Shown here piece by piece: positions 8,246 through 16,170 of a stretch of 28,980 nucleotides of DNA; position 1 is the first letter of the stretch, and the number at the start of each line of letters is the position of its first letter. Under the pieces are notes generated by a model that had not been told where the DNA came from, did not search any database, and saw only the letters and a program-made list of their open reading frames with translations. The stretch lies in assembly GCA_017881985.1 (NCBI GenBank), contig JADGQH010000004.1, positions 1-28,980 of the forward strand. Reading direction: 5' to 3'. The stretch is from Chloroflexota bacterium. GTDB lineage: Bacteria > Chloroflexota > Limnocylindria > Limnocylindrales > CSP1-4. A program made the translations under genes and the position numbers.

Positions 8246-8251
8246 TACGAT
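8246..8251 (+). promoter_or_regulatory. -10 box TACGAT (CGCTACGATC) and Shine-Dalgarno of the Rieske oxygenase gene
   Basis: CGCTACGATC is followed by a leader of about 20-25 bases carrying AAGGAG (8265-8270), nine bases before the ATG at 8280. A possible -35 is CTGACT (8225-8230), at a short spacing of 15. Confidence 0.5.
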
Positions 8252-8279
8252 CCGGGCTCTGCCGAAGGAGCCGCCCCGC

Positions 8280-9554
8280 ATGACCGCCGCGCAGCCATCG
8301 CATCGCGCGTCGCCGCTGACGCCGGCCGAGCTTGCCTCCATCCGCCGGCCGTTCCGCGGCGCGCGCCTCCTCCCCGGCCGTGCCTACCACGACGAGGCGT
8401 TCCTGGACTTCGAGCGTGACGAGTGGTTCTTCCGCGACTGGGTCGCGGTGGCGCGCGCGGAGGAGCTGCCGGACCCCGGGAGCTTCATCCTGCGCGACTA
8501 CTTCGGCGAGAGCGTCCTGCTGGTCCGCGGCGGCGATGACGTGGTCCGTGCCTTCTACAACGTCTGCCGGCATCGCGGCACGGCCGTGGAGGAGCGCGAA
8601 TGCGGCACCGCCGTCCGCTTCCAGTGCCCGTATCACGCCTGGATCTACGACCTCGACGGGCGCCTCCTCCGGGCCAGGCACACGGAGGACCTCGAGGACT
8701 TCAGCCTCGCGACGTCCGGCCTCACGTCGATCCGCGCGGAGACCTGGGGCGGCTGGATCTTCCTCTGCTTCGACGTCGCGACGCCCGGCCTCGAGGCGTA
8801 CCTCGGCGACTGGTTCGCCCACCACGCCGGCTTCGGGCGTGACTTCGCGCGGCTCCGGCGCGCCGCCCGGCTCGAGTACGACGTCGCGGCGAACTGGAAG
8901 ATCGTCGCCGAGAACTACTCGGAGTGCTACCACTGCCCGGGAGTCCACCCGCTGCTCAACCGGCTGACCCCGTACGACCTTGGCGAGGACTTCTTCCCGA
9001 GCGGCCCGTGGAAGGGCGGCTGGATGGTGTTCGCGAACGGCTGCGAGACGATGTCGCTGGACGGCCAGCGCCACGGCCGGCCGCTGCTCTACGCCCGCGA
9101 CGAGGTCGAGGCCGGCCGGATCTACTACTACATCCTCTGGCCGAACCTGATCGTCTCGGTCCACCCGGACTACGTGCTCACCCACCAGGCATGGCCGGAC
9201 GGCCCCGGCCGCTCGAAGGTCGTCTGCGAGCTGTACGTGGATGCGGACGAGGTGGGATCGGCGGACGTGTCCGGCGCCGTCGAGTTCTGGGACATCACGA
9301 ACCGCGAGGACTACCACGTCGTGGAGCTCCAGCAGCAGGGCACGCGCTCGCGAAGCTGGGAGGCGGGGCGCTACTCGAACCAGGAAGCGTCGGTCCACGC
9401 GTTCGACCTGATGTGCGCGGACCGCTACGCGATGGACGGCAGCCGCACGGAGCGCGAGGCCCGGACGGCTGTCGCGAACGCCGAGAAGCGGCTGGCGGCC
9501 CGGTCTCGGGCCGGCGCGGCGAGCACAGCTCCCCGGTCCACTGCGGACGGGTGA
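8280..9554 (+). CDS. Rieske non-heme iron oxygenase, alpha (catalytic) subunit
   Basis: 424 residues from the ATG at 8280 with AAGGAG nine bases upstream. The Rieske [2Fe-2S] domain has Cys96-X-His98 (NVCRHRG) and Cys116-X2-His119 (CPYHAW). The catalytic domain has NWKIVAENYSECYHCPGVH (about 205-223), giving His218 and His223 as iron ligands; a later acidic residue near 340-350 would complete the facial triad. The residue normally bridging the Rieske and iron sites is Glu215 (ECYH), not the Asp of aromatic dioxygenases. Glu here is known from carnitine oxygenase CntA and related quaternary-amine oxygenases, so a substrate such as choline, betaine or carnitine is a reasonable inference. No reductase or ferredoxin gene is adjacent; the Rieske ferredoxin at 22182-22712 is far away. 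Electrons must come from elsewhere. Confidence 0.88.
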   Translation: MTAAQPSHRASPLTPAELASIRRPFRGARLLPGRAYHDEAFLDFERDEWFFRDWVAVARAEELPDPGSFILRDYFGESVLLVRGGDDVVRAFYNVCRHRGTAVEERECGTAVRFQCPYHAWIYDLDGRLLRARHTEDLEDFSLATSGLTSIRAETWGGWIFLCFDVATPGLEAYLGDWFAHHAGFGRDFARLRRAARLEYDVAANWKIVAENYSECYHCPGVHPLLNRLTPYDLGEDFFPSGPWKGGWMVFANGCETMSLDGQRHGRPLLYARDEVEAGRIYYYILWPNLIVSVHPDYVLTHQAWPDGPGRSKVVCELYVDADEVGSADVSGAVEFWDITNREDYHVVELQQQGTRSRSWEAGRYSNQEASVHAFDLMCADRYAMDGSRTEREARTAVANAEKRLAARSRAGAASTAPRSTADG

Positions 9555-9629
9555 CCCGGTCCCTCGTCACGGATGCGGGTTGCCCCGGACCCTGGCTGCC
9601 GTGACACGGCCGGCCCGATCCGCGCGCAC

Positions 9630-9635
9630 TACCCT
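9630..9635 (+). promoter_or_regulatory. -10 box TACCCT, 6 bases before the GTG at 9642
   Basis: TACCCT, six bases, GTG. Same hexamer and spacing as at 3247-3252 on the other strand; predicts a leaderless mRNA. No obvious -35. Confidence 0.45.
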
Positions 9636-9641
9636 GATGCG

Positions 9642-10436
9642 GTGCCGATCCTCGCCCTGAAGCTCATCCTCACGCCGATCCTCATCGGCAGCGCGAGCCT
9701 CGCCGGCCGGCGCTGGGGGCCCGCGATCGGGGGCTGGCTCGTCTCGCTGCCGCTCACGAGCGGGCCCGTGACGTTCTTCCTCGCGCTCGACCGCGGGACC
9801 GCCTTTGCCGCGACGTCGGCCGTGGGGTCGCTGATGGGCCTCATGGCGATCGCGGGATTCACGCTCGCGTTCGCGGGCGGCCTGATCCGGTCGGGCCCTC
9901 GCACCGGAATCCTGCTTGCGGTCGTTGCGTTCGCGGCAATCGGGCTGCTCGTCCAGCCGATCCTCGACGGGCCGCCCTGGATCCTGTTCCTGGTCGTCAT
10001 CGCGGCCCTGGGCGCCGCGCTCCGCCTCGTCCCGCCCTCGGGCATCCGCAGGTCGCCGGCGCCACACCCCTTGTGGGACCTGCCGGCTCGGGTGGCGATC
10101 GGCACCGGCCTGGTTGTCGGGCTCACCGGGGTCGCCCCGCTGCTGGGCGCCCACACGAGCGGCGTCGTGGCGACGTTCCCGGTCTACGTCTCGATCCTCA
10201 CGTTGTTCACGCATCGGCTGGAAGGACTCCCCGGCGCGCTGGACGTCCTTCGCGGGCTGCTCGTCGGGCTCTTCGGGACCGCCGCGTTCCTGCTGATCCT
10301 CGCCGTCGAGATCGAACCCCTGGGGATCGGTCCGGCCTTTGGCCTCGCGATCGGATGCACGCTCGTGATCCAGGCCGTGGCGCTGCGGACGGTCCGTGCC
10401 GGAGCCGGCCGGCCGGTCGAGCTCGAGTCCGTCTGA
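9642..10436 (+). CDS. Multi-pass membrane protein of unknown function
   Basis: 264 residues from the GTG at 9642; the frame is open a little further upstream but the hydrophobic protein begins here. About eight hydrophobic segments are visible, beginning ILALKLILTPILIGSASLAG, with a small-residue-rich loop GGWLVSLPLTSGPVTFF near residues 27-43 and a second half (GLTGVAPLLGAHTSGVVATF, PVYVSILTLFTHRLEG). The two halves share a P-L-x-(S/A)-(G/H)-x-(V) flavour, suggesting an internal duplication such as a small transporter might have. I do not recognise the family. It follows the Rieske oxygenase gene by 87 bases on the same strand but has its own probable promoter. Confidence 0.7.
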   Translation: MPILALKLILTPILIGSASLAGRRWGPAIGGWLVSLPLTSGPVTFFLALDRGTAFAATSAVGSLMGLMAIAGFTLAFAGGLIRSGPRTGILLAVVAFAAIGLLVQPILDGPPWILFLVVIAALGAALRLVPPSGIRRSPAPHPLWDLPARVAIGTGLVVGLTGVAPLLGAHTSGVVATFPVYVSILTLFTHRLEGLPGALDVLRGLLVGLFGTAAFLLILAVEIEPLGIGPAFGLAIGCTLVIQAVALRTVRAGAGRPVELESV

Positions 10437-10596
10437 CCGACCGTCTCCGAACGACCGCCACACGCCCGGGTCGCCGGGCGGAGTCGGCCCCTGCCGCTCC
10501 TCGGGTCACGGGCCGACATCCTCCCACCCCGCAACTGTCGGATGTCGTCCGGGGGTTGCGATCTCGCCGCCGAAACCGACCGACCGACCGTGGTCG

Positions 10597-10602
10597 TACA
10601 AC
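10597..10602 (+). promoter_or_regulatory. Weak -10 candidate TACAAC before the secreted-repeat lipoprotein
   Basis: CGTACAAC lies about 58 bases before the ATG at 10660, just after a short ACCG tandem repeat (about 10575-10590). The 223-base gap 10437-10659 otherwise shows no gene. Confidence 0.25.
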
Positions 10603-10659
10603 GGGTGTGGGGGGCGCCTTCGCTCCCGGAACCGAGTGGACCATGCAACGGGGTGTCCG

Positions 10660-11166
10660 ATGAACGCAAGGAACACGATGGCCGCAGCCATCATCGTCGT
10701 CGCCGGGGTCGCGGCAGCCTGCAGCGGTGCGGCAACGGCCGCGCCGGCGGCGAGCCCCTCGGCGGCAACCGCCGCCTCCGCCGCGGCATCGGCTGCAGCG
10801 GCTTCGGCCCCGGCCGCGGCCGGTGGACCTGTCGTCATGACCGCGACGGTCGGCACGGTGGGCACGCTCGTCGTGGCCAGCTCGAACGGGATGACGGTCT
10901 ACACGTTCGACAAGGACGTTGCCGACAGCGGCACGAGCGCGTGCACCGGCGGGTGCCTCGCGAAGTGGCCGGCCCTCACGGTCCCGGCCGGCTCCACCCC
11001 GACCGGCGCCAGCGGGGTCACCGGGAAGCTCGGGACGATCACGCGGGCAGACGACAGCACGCTCCAGGTGACGTACAACGGGAAGCCGCTCTACTTCTTC
11101 ACCGGCGACAAGGCCGCCGGCGACTCGAACGGCATCTACACCGGCTGGTCTGCCGTCAAGCCGTGA
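10660..11166 (+). CDS. Secreted-repeat lipoprotein (COG4315/Lipoprotein_15-like)
   Basis: 168 residues from the ATG at 10660; the upstream extension of the frame has no matching character. Signal peptide MAAAIIVVAGVAAAC with lipidated Cys21, then an Ala/Ser-rich spacer to about residue 56 (a likely surface tether). The folded part has two related units: LVVASSNGMTVYTFDKDVAD with CTGGC (Cys95, Cys99) and KWPAL, then LQVTYNGKPLYFFTGDKAAG. These (G-x-T/P-L-Y-x-F, C-x-x-x-C-x-x-x-W-P) are the signatures I associate with COG4315 secreted-repeat lipoproteins, whose biochemical role is unknown. It would be exposed on the outer face of the membrane. It ends 168 bases before the convergent cydB end. 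Confidence 0.8.
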   Translation: MNARNTMAAAIIVVAGVAAACSGAATAAPAASPSAATAASAAASAAAASAPAAAGGPVVMTATVGTVGTLVVASSNGMTVYTFDKDVADSGTSACTGGCLAKWPALTVPAGSTPTGASGVTGKLGTITRADDSTLQVTYNGKPLYFFTGDKAAGDSNGIYTGWSAVKP

Positions 11167-11177
11167 CCCGTGGAGCG

Positions 11178-11203
11178 GACCGCGGGCGCCCTCGTCCGCG
11201 GTC
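11178..11203 (+). terminator. Possible hairpin after the lipoprotein gene
   Basis: GACCGCGG (11178-11185) and CCGCGGTC (11196-11203) form an 8-bp stem with a 10-base loop, starting 12 bases after the stop. There is no T-run, so intrinsic termination would be weak. Confidence 0.4.
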
Positions 11204-11230
11204 ACGCCCCGCCTGGACGGCCCGGGGGCT

Positions 11231-11250
11231 CGGCGATCGCGCGATCGCCG
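11231..11250. repeat. 20-bp perfect palindrome with two GCGATCGC octamers
   Basis: CGGCGATCGCGCGATCGCCG is its own reverse complement and lies between the convergent lipoprotein and cydB genes. A third GCGATCGC is at 11310-11317. It may act as a bidirectional terminator stem or a protein-binding site. Confidence 0.6.
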
Positions 11251-11334
11251 TCGTGTTGATCGGCCGGGCCCCGCGCGAACGGCCCGGGCTCCGCGATTGC
11301 TCGGACTCCGCGATCGCGCGAGTCGTCGTCCTGC

Positions 11335-12327
11335 TCAGGGACGGGGCCGCTGCGAAAGGAGGAACAGCGCGGCCATCGACGGGACGACGAGGATCGCCCC
11401 GACCAGGAGGCTGGCAAGCAGCGCGACCATGGTTGCCTCGGCAGCCGAGGCCTGGCCGATGGTCAGGGAGCCGACGAGCAGGTTCGGGTACTGGGCCACG
11501 GCCCACCCCCACATGACGCCCCCGACCGCGAGGGCGGCGCTGAGCCGGGCGGCGCCGAACCGGCGGCGGTAGAGGAGCCCCAGTGATCCCAGCCCGGCCA
11601 CTGCGGACAGGATGACAAGCGGGAGGGCCCGCGAGACGAGCCCGTCATACAGGGTCGGGGCGTCGCCGCCGAGCACGACGATCCCGAGCATCGCCACGAC
11701 CCCGACCGCGACGCCCATGGCGAGCGCCCGCCCGCGGAAGGCATCGGCGAGACCCGGATCGCCCGCCCGCCGGGCGTCCGACGTCAGGTAGACCGCCGCG
11801 AGGTATGCGCAGATGCCGACTGCGAGCGTTCCCCCCAGGACCGACGTCGGGTTGAGCCAGCTCGCGATCGGGTCGCCAGCGGCGTTTCCGGGCGGCACGC
11901 GACCGGACGCGATGGCACCCGCGATGGCGCCCAGGAAGAACGGCGTGATGATGGACGACAGCCCGAAGAGCAGCCCGAACCACCGCTCCAGTCGTGGCTC
12001 TCGCACGGACTTGCGGAAGGCGAATGCCGAACCGCGAAGGATCACCCCGATCGCGACCGCCGTGAGCGGGATGTAGAGCGTGGAGGCGACCGCAGCGAAG
12101 ACCCTGGGGAAGGCGGTCCAGACCACCACGAGGGCGAAGATCAGCCAGACGTGGTTGGCCTCCCAGACCGGGCCGATCGTATCCTCGATCAGGGACCCGA
12201 TCGCGTCGTTTCGCCGGCCGCCGCGGACGAGGTCCCAGAACCCGGCGCCGAAATCGGCGCCGCCGAACAGCGCGTACGCCGTCAGCCCCGCCCAGAGCAG
12301 GACGAGGATCGCGTCGGCGGTCGTCAC
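11335..12327 (-). CDS. cydB: Cytochrome bd ubiquinol/menaquinol oxidase subunit II
   Basis: 330 residues. The GTG at 12327 overlaps the cydA stop as GTGA, so the long open frame upstream is a shadow of cydA. Seen: start ADAILVLLWAGLTAYALFGG, then ADFGAGFWDL and the conserved GPVWEANHVWLIF; the N-terminal helices carry the CydB family signature. About eight to nine membrane segments follow, including FGLSSIITPFFLGAIAGAIA and PNLLVGSLTIGQASA. Family role: structural partner of CydA in the high-affinity quinol oxidase of the cytoplasmic membrane, which reduces oxygen to water without pumping protons. Length is slightly below the E. coli type, normal for short forms. No cydC, cydD or cydX is seen next to it. 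Confidence 0.93.
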   Translation of the reverse strand: MTTADAILVLLWAGLTAYALFGGADFGAGFWDLVRGGRRNDAIGSLIEDTIGPVWEANHVWLIFALVVVWTAFPRVFAAVASTLYIPLTAVAIGVILRGSAFAFRKSVREPRLERWFGLLFGLSSIITPFFLGAIAGAIASGRVPPGNAAGDPIASWLNPTSVLGGTLAVGICAYLAAVYLTSDARRAGDPGLADAFRGRALAMGVAVGVVAMLGIVVLGGDAPTLYDGLVSRALPLVILSAVAGLGSLGLLYRRRFGAARLSAALAVGGVMWGWAVAQYPNLLVGSLTIGQASAAEATMVALLASLLVGAILVVPSMAALFLLSQRPRP

Positions 12328-13685
12328 GATCGCGACTCCGTCGGCGCCGGCTCCGGGCCGACCCCGGGCGAGCCGGGCGCGAGCGTCCGCCGCACGACGA
12401 ACACGGTGGCGACCGTCAGGACGACGTAGACCGCGAACAGCGTGAAGAGCCCGATCGGGAGGCCGCGCGCCGCGGTGACGGCCTCGTCGACCCGCATGAT
12501 GCGGTAGACGATCCAGGGCTGGCGGCCGAGCTCGGTCACGACCCAGCCCGCCTCCATGGCGACCGCGGCGGCCGGGCCCGCCGCGATGGCCCCGAGCAGG
12601 AAGATCCGCGAGCCAGGCAGGCCGCGCCGGCGCCACCAGGCCCAGAGGAGCCACGCGCTGAGGCCGAGCAGGGCGAACCCGATCGCCACCATGACCTGGA
12701 ACGCGATGTGCACGGGAAGGACCGGCGGCTGCTGGTCTGCCGGGACGGTGTCGAGCCCCTGGACGAGGGCGTTCGGGTCGCGGAAGGCGAGGAGGGAGAG
12801 GCCGTCGGGGATCTGGAGCGCGAAGCGCATCTGGCCGTCGATCGGGATGCCGCCGATCGAGAGCGGCGCCCCGCGCTCCGACTGGTACAGGCCCTCGATC
12901 GCGGCAAGCTTGATCGGCTGGTTCGTGGCCAGGAACTGGGCGGCCGCGTCGCCCGCCACGATCTGGGCCGGCGTCACGAGGGCCGCCAGCGTGAAGGCAA
13001 CGAGGAACCCCGTTCGATGCAGCCGCGATCCGCGGTCGCGCCGCAGGCCCCAGGCATGGCCGGCAGCGATCCCGAAGCCGGTCACCATGAGCGCGGCGAG
13101 GATCATGTGCGTCGTCTCGATCGGGGTTGCCGGGTTGAAGATCGCAGCCCACGGGTCCACGCCGGTGACCACGCCGTCGGTGAGCACGAAGCCGACCGGC
13201 TGGTTGAGCCACGCGTTGGCGGTCACGACGAACCAGGCGGAGGCGACGCCGCTGATCACGATCGGAACGCCGCTCAGCAGGTGGACCCGGGGCGACAGGC
13301 GGTCCCAGCCGTACAGGTAGATCCCGATGAAGATCGCCTCGATGAAGAACGCGACGCCCTCGATCGCGAACGGCAGTCCCATGACCGAGCCGAACGTCTC
13401 GATCAGGCGCGGCCAGAGGATGCCCATCTCGAACGAGAGGATCGTGCCCGACACGGCGCCGACGGCGAACAGCACGCCGAGGACCTTCGCCCAGCGGTGG
13501 GCCAGCTCGTCGTAGACCGGCCCGCCGCCCCGGTGCCCGCGGAACTCCACGACCAGGATCAGGAGGGGCAGACCCACGCCGAAACAGGCGATCACGATGT
13601 GCCAGGCAAGCGAGAGGGCCATCTGGGCGCGCGCCGCCCACAGGTCCGGCTGGTCGACGGTGACGAAGATGTCGAACAGGCTCAT
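12324..13685 (-). CDS. cydA: Cytochrome bd quinol oxidase subunit I
   Basis: 453 residues from the ATG at 13685 (MSLFDIFV); an in-frame ATG at 13724 would add 13 residues with no family match. Seen: the heme b595 ligand region ARAQMALSLAWHIVIACFG (His29), LSFEMGILWPRL with the acidic proton-path residues, the His in IETTHMILAA for heme b558, the quinol loop KLAAIEGLYQSERGAP, and the GWVVTELGRQPWIVY signature near residue 390. The quinol loop is the short type. First gene of a two-gene operon with cydB, joined by a GTGA overlap. Role: quinol oxidation and oxygen reduction at low oxygen or under stress. It coexists with heme A synthesis genes in this window, so the cell probably has two kinds of terminal oxidase. 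Confidence 0.94.
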   Translation of the reverse strand: MSLFDIFVTVDQPDLWAARAQMALSLAWHIVIACFGVGLPLLILVVEFRGHRGGGPVYDELAHRWAKVLGVLFAVGAVSGTILSFEMGILWPRLIETFGSVMGLPFAIEGVAFFIEAIFIGIYLYGWDRLSPRVHLLSGVPIVISGVASAWFVVTANAWLNQPVGFVLTDGVVTGVDPWAAIFNPATPIETTHMILAALMVTGFGIAAGHAWGLRRDRGSRLHRTGFLVAFTLAALVTPAQIVAGDAAAQFLATNQPIKLAAIEGLYQSERGAPLSIGGIPIDGQMRFALQIPDGLSLLAFRDPNALVQGLDTVPADQQPPVLPVHIAFQVMVAIGFALLGLSAWLLWAWWRRRGLPGSRIFLLGAIAAGPAAAVAMEAGWVVTELGRQPWIVYRIMRVDEAVTAARGLPIGLFTLFAVYVVLTVATVFVVRRTLAPGSPGVGPEPAPTESRS

Positions 13686-13744
13686 CCGCGGTCCCGAAAT
13701 CCCATCCTTCCGGCGGGCGACCATCGAACCGGGCGCCCGCCTCC

Positions 13745-13750
13745 AGTCTA
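13745..13750 (-). promoter_or_regulatory. -10 candidate TAGACT for cydAB
   Basis: Minus-strand TAGACT lies 59 bases before the cydA ATG, in the 122-base divergent gap. The -35 is unclear. Confidence 0.3.
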
Positions 13751-13789
13751 GGCCGCGTCGGGGCGAGAACCGGGCCTGCGGCCGCGGCG

Positions 13790-13795
13790 TAGCCT
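13790..13795 (+). promoter_or_regulatory. -10 candidate TAGCCT for the GH144-like gene
   Basis: TAGCCT lies 12 bases before the GTG at 13808, so any leader would be only a few bases long. Confidence 0.3.
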
Positions 13796-13807
13796 GTCTC
13801 AGCGGGC

Positions 13808-15157
13808 GTGAAACACGGCCGCACAATGAGATCGAGGAGCGCCCAAACGTCCTCTCGGCCCGCGATTGCCACCGGCGTCCTCCTGGACGAGCTCCAGAGG
13901 GATACGTTCGAGTACTTCCTCGGGGAGACCAACCCCGCCAACGGGCTGGTTCGCGACAGCACGCGCGAAGGGGCGCCGTCGAGCATCGCCGCCGTGGGGT
14001 TCGCGCTCGCTGCCTACGCCGCCGGCGCGGAGCGGGGGTTCATCTCGCGTGCCGAGGCGGTGAAGCGCGTCCTCGCGGCGCTCCGGTTCTTCTGGGAGAG
14101 CCCGCAGGGCCGGGAGCCGGACGCGACCGGCTACCGCGGGTTCTTCTACCACTTCCTGGACATGGAGACCGGTCGTCGGGCCTGGGAATCCGAGCTCTCG
14201 ACGATCGATACGACATTCCTGCTCGCCGGTGCACTGGCCGCGGCCACCTACTTCGACGGGGAGGAGAAGACGGAACGGGAGATCGCGATGCTCGCCGACG
14301 CGCTCTACCGCCGCGTTGACTGGCAGTGGGCGCTGAACGGCAATCTCACCGTCTCGCATGCCTGGAAGCCCGGGCGCGGCTTCTCGAGGTATCGGTGGGA
14401 GGGCTACAGCGAGGCGATCCTCCTCTACGTCCTGGGCCTTGGATCGCCGACATATCCGCTGCCGGAGGCGAGCTATCGAGCATGGGCGCGGACATACCGC
14501 TGGAAGCGGGTCTACGGCACTGAGCTGCTGTATGCGGGGCCGCTCTTCATCCACCAGCTGTCGCACGTCTGGATCGACTTCCGCGGCGTCCGGGACGAGT
14601 ACATGCGTAGCCGCGGGATCGACTACTTCGAGAACAGCCGCCGCGCAACGTTCGCGCAGCAGCAGTACGCGATCCGGAACCCGAGGGGTTTCGCTGGGTA
14701 CGGCGAGTCCTGCTGGGGGCTCACGGCGAGCGACGGGCCGGGCCCGGCCCTCCGCCGCATCGACGGTGTCGAGCGCCGCTTCTACGACTACAAGGCTCGG
14801 AGCATCCCGTACGGACCGGACGACGGGACCGTCGCCCCCTGGGCAGCGGTCGCCTCGCTGCCGTTCGCGCCCGAGATCGTGCTCCCGGCGATCCGCCACT
14901 TCCACGAGGCGCACCCGGGGCTGCGCAGCCACTACGGGTTGCTGTGCAGCTTCAACCCGACCTTCACGGACGGATCTCGTCCGGGCCAGGGTTGGCACTC
15001 GTCCGGCTACTACGGGATCGAGCAGGGGCCGATCGTGCTGATGATCGAGAACCACCGATCGGGCTTCCTGTGGAGCCTGATGAAGCGGTGCCCGTACCTC
15101 ATCACAGGGCTGCGCCGCGCGGGGTTCGCGGACGGATGGTTGTCAGCCCTGGGCTGA
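13808..15157 (+). CDS. Glucoamylase-domain protein, GH144-like
   Basis: 449 residues from the GTG at 13808; the ATG at 13826 is an alternative six codons later. Seen: LDELQRDTFEYFLGETNPAN at the N-terminus, then GLVRDSTREGAPSSIAAVGF, ALRFFWESPQGREPDATGYRG, FYHFLDMETG, ELSTIDTTFLLAGALAAATYF, W-K-P-G-RGFSRYRWEGYSEA, LFIHQLSHVWIDFRG and ESCWGLTASDGPGP. This string of conserved blocks is typical of the Glycoamylase domain (PF10091), which includes GH144 beta-1,2-glucanases with an (alpha/alpha)6 barrel. There is no signal peptide, so it is probably cytoplasmic. Substrate is not certain: a beta-1,2-glucan or another glucan. It stands alone, divergent from cydAB. Confidence 0.85.
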   Translation: MKHGRTMRSRSAQTSSRPAIATGVLLDELQRDTFEYFLGETNPANGLVRDSTREGAPSSIAAVGFALAAYAAGAERGFISRAEAVKRVLAALRFFWESPQGREPDATGYRGFFYHFLDMETGRRAWESELSTIDTTFLLAGALAAATYFDGEEKTEREIAMLADALYRRVDWQWALNGNLTVSHAWKPGRGFSRYRWEGYSEAILLYVLGLGSPTYPLPEASYRAWARTYRWKRVYGTELLYAGPLFIHQLSHVWIDFRGVRDEYMRSRGIDYFENSRRATFAQQQYAIRNPRGFAGYGESCWGLTASDGPGPALRRIDGVERRFYDYKARSIPYGPDDGTVAPWAAVASLPFAPEIVLPAIRHFHEAHPGLRSHYGLLCSFNPTFTDGSRPGQGWHSSGYYGIEQGPIVLMIENHRSGFLWSLMKRCPYLITGLRRAGFADGWLSALG

Positions 15158-15210
15158 GCCTCCCCTCCGGGCCCGTTGCCCCGGCCGCGCGTCCGCTGGC
15201 CGCGAGGCCG

Positions 15211-16170
15211 CTATGCAGGCTTCCGGCTCGATACGGGGCCGCCGATCCGGTAGCGAAGGAAGAGATGGTCGCCGGACCTCCGCACGGACCCGAGCTCCGC
15301 CCAGGGTGCGGTCGCGATCTCGAACGCGGTGCCCTCCACGAGCGCGAGCCGGCTCGTCGCGTCGTCTCGACCGGCCAGCTGGGGCGCGAGGGTCAGGAAG
15401 AGCTCGTCGAGCAGCCCGGCGGCGAGCAGGTCGCCGATGAGGTGCGGGCCGCCCTCGCAGAGGACGAGCCGTGCGCCGGACCTGGCGGCGATCTCGACCA
15501 GCGCCGCCGCCGCGATCGGCCCGCCGGACGCGGCGACCTCGATCCGCGCGTTCGGCGCCGGACCGGCCGCCCGAAGGCGCGCCGCCCCGGATTCCGTCGT
15601 GACCAGGATCACCGGCACGTCGGGAGCGGAGAGGCCGGGGTGCTTCGGATCGAGCGAACCGCTCGCGGTCGCGACGATCGTCGTCGGCTGCGGGCTCGCG
15701 ATCCCCATCGCGTCGCGCCACGCCGCGTACAGCCCGGCCGACCCCGGCTGGACGCGCCGGGGGGTCCACTCGTGCGTCGGGGCCGCCCGGATCGTGCCCG
15801 CCCCGACGAGGACGGCATCGGCCATCGCCCGGAGCAGGCCCATGACGAAGCGATCCGAATCCGCGAACCCGCTGACCTCGCCACCGCCGGTGCTTCCGTC
15901 CGTGTCGAACGCGACCACGCCGTCGATCGTCGACACGAAGTTGGCGATGACGGTCGGTCGATCGGGGCGCAGGGCGACGCGCAGGTCGCCGTCGTAGCGA
16001 TCGCCGAGCCCGGAGGGCAGCCGGCCACCTCGGACGTCCTGCCGCGAGGGCGCCGGCGCCGCGGGGTCGGTCGCCGGGTCGGCCGCGGGGTCGGCCGCCG
16101 GGTCCCACAGGCGTTCGAGCCGGGAGTCTCCCCGGTGGCCCGGCGCCTGCGCGGGATCGGCCCCGGTCAA
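15211..16170 (-). CDS. RibD C-terminal-type (dihydrofolate reductase-fold) reductase
   Basis: 319 residues from a TTG at 16170 that overlaps the folE stop as TTGA; no ATG or GTG start lies nearby before the conserved part. Residues 1-60 are a low-complexity Asp/Pro/Ala extension (DPAADPAADPATDPAA) encoded by a 12-bp repeat. The domain then begins: RPTVIANFVSTIDGVVAFD, DRFVMGLLRAMADAVLVGAGTIR and, near the C-terminus, ARLVLCEGGPHLIGDLLAAG followed by LLDELFLTLAPQLAGR. Family role: NADPH-dependent reduction of a pyrimidine or pteridine intermediate (RibD_C family, related to DHFR). Coupling to GTP cyclohydrolase I suggests a pterin/folate step, possibly substituting for FolA; riboflavin-pathway pyrimidine reductase is the other option. 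Confidence 0.85.
   Translation of the reverse strand: MTGADPAQAPGHRGDSRLERLWDPAADPAADPATDPAAPAPSRQDVRGGRLPSGLGDRYDGDLRVALRPDRPTVIANFVSTIDGVVAFDTDGSTGGGEVSGFADSDRFVMGLLRAMADAVLVGAGTIRAAPTHEWTPRRVQPGSAGLYAAWRDAMGIASPQPTTIVATASGSLDPKHPGLSAPDVPVILVTTESGAARLRAAGPAPNARIEVAASGGPIAAAALVEIAARSGARLVLCEGGPHLIGDLLAAGLLDELFLTLAPQLAGRDDATSRLALVEGTAFEIATAPWAELGSVRRSGDHLFLRYRIGGPVSSRKPA
16064..16104 (-). repeat. 12-bp tandem repeat in the reductase N-terminal extension
   Basis: Three and a half copies of GGGTCGGYCGCS (plus-strand reading), starting at 16064, 16076, 16088 and 16100, encode the DPAA repeats on the minus strand. Confidence 0.7.

Noticed and set aside
5522..8341. 939-codon minus-strand open frame opposite the nuclease
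   Set aside because: No family features; the nuclease motifs on the plus strand are clear.
11335..13986. 883-codon frame ending in CydB, read as a possible CydA-CydB fusion
   Set aside because: The upstream part is the wrong frame of cydA; CydB starts at the GTG at 12327, which overlaps the cydA stop.
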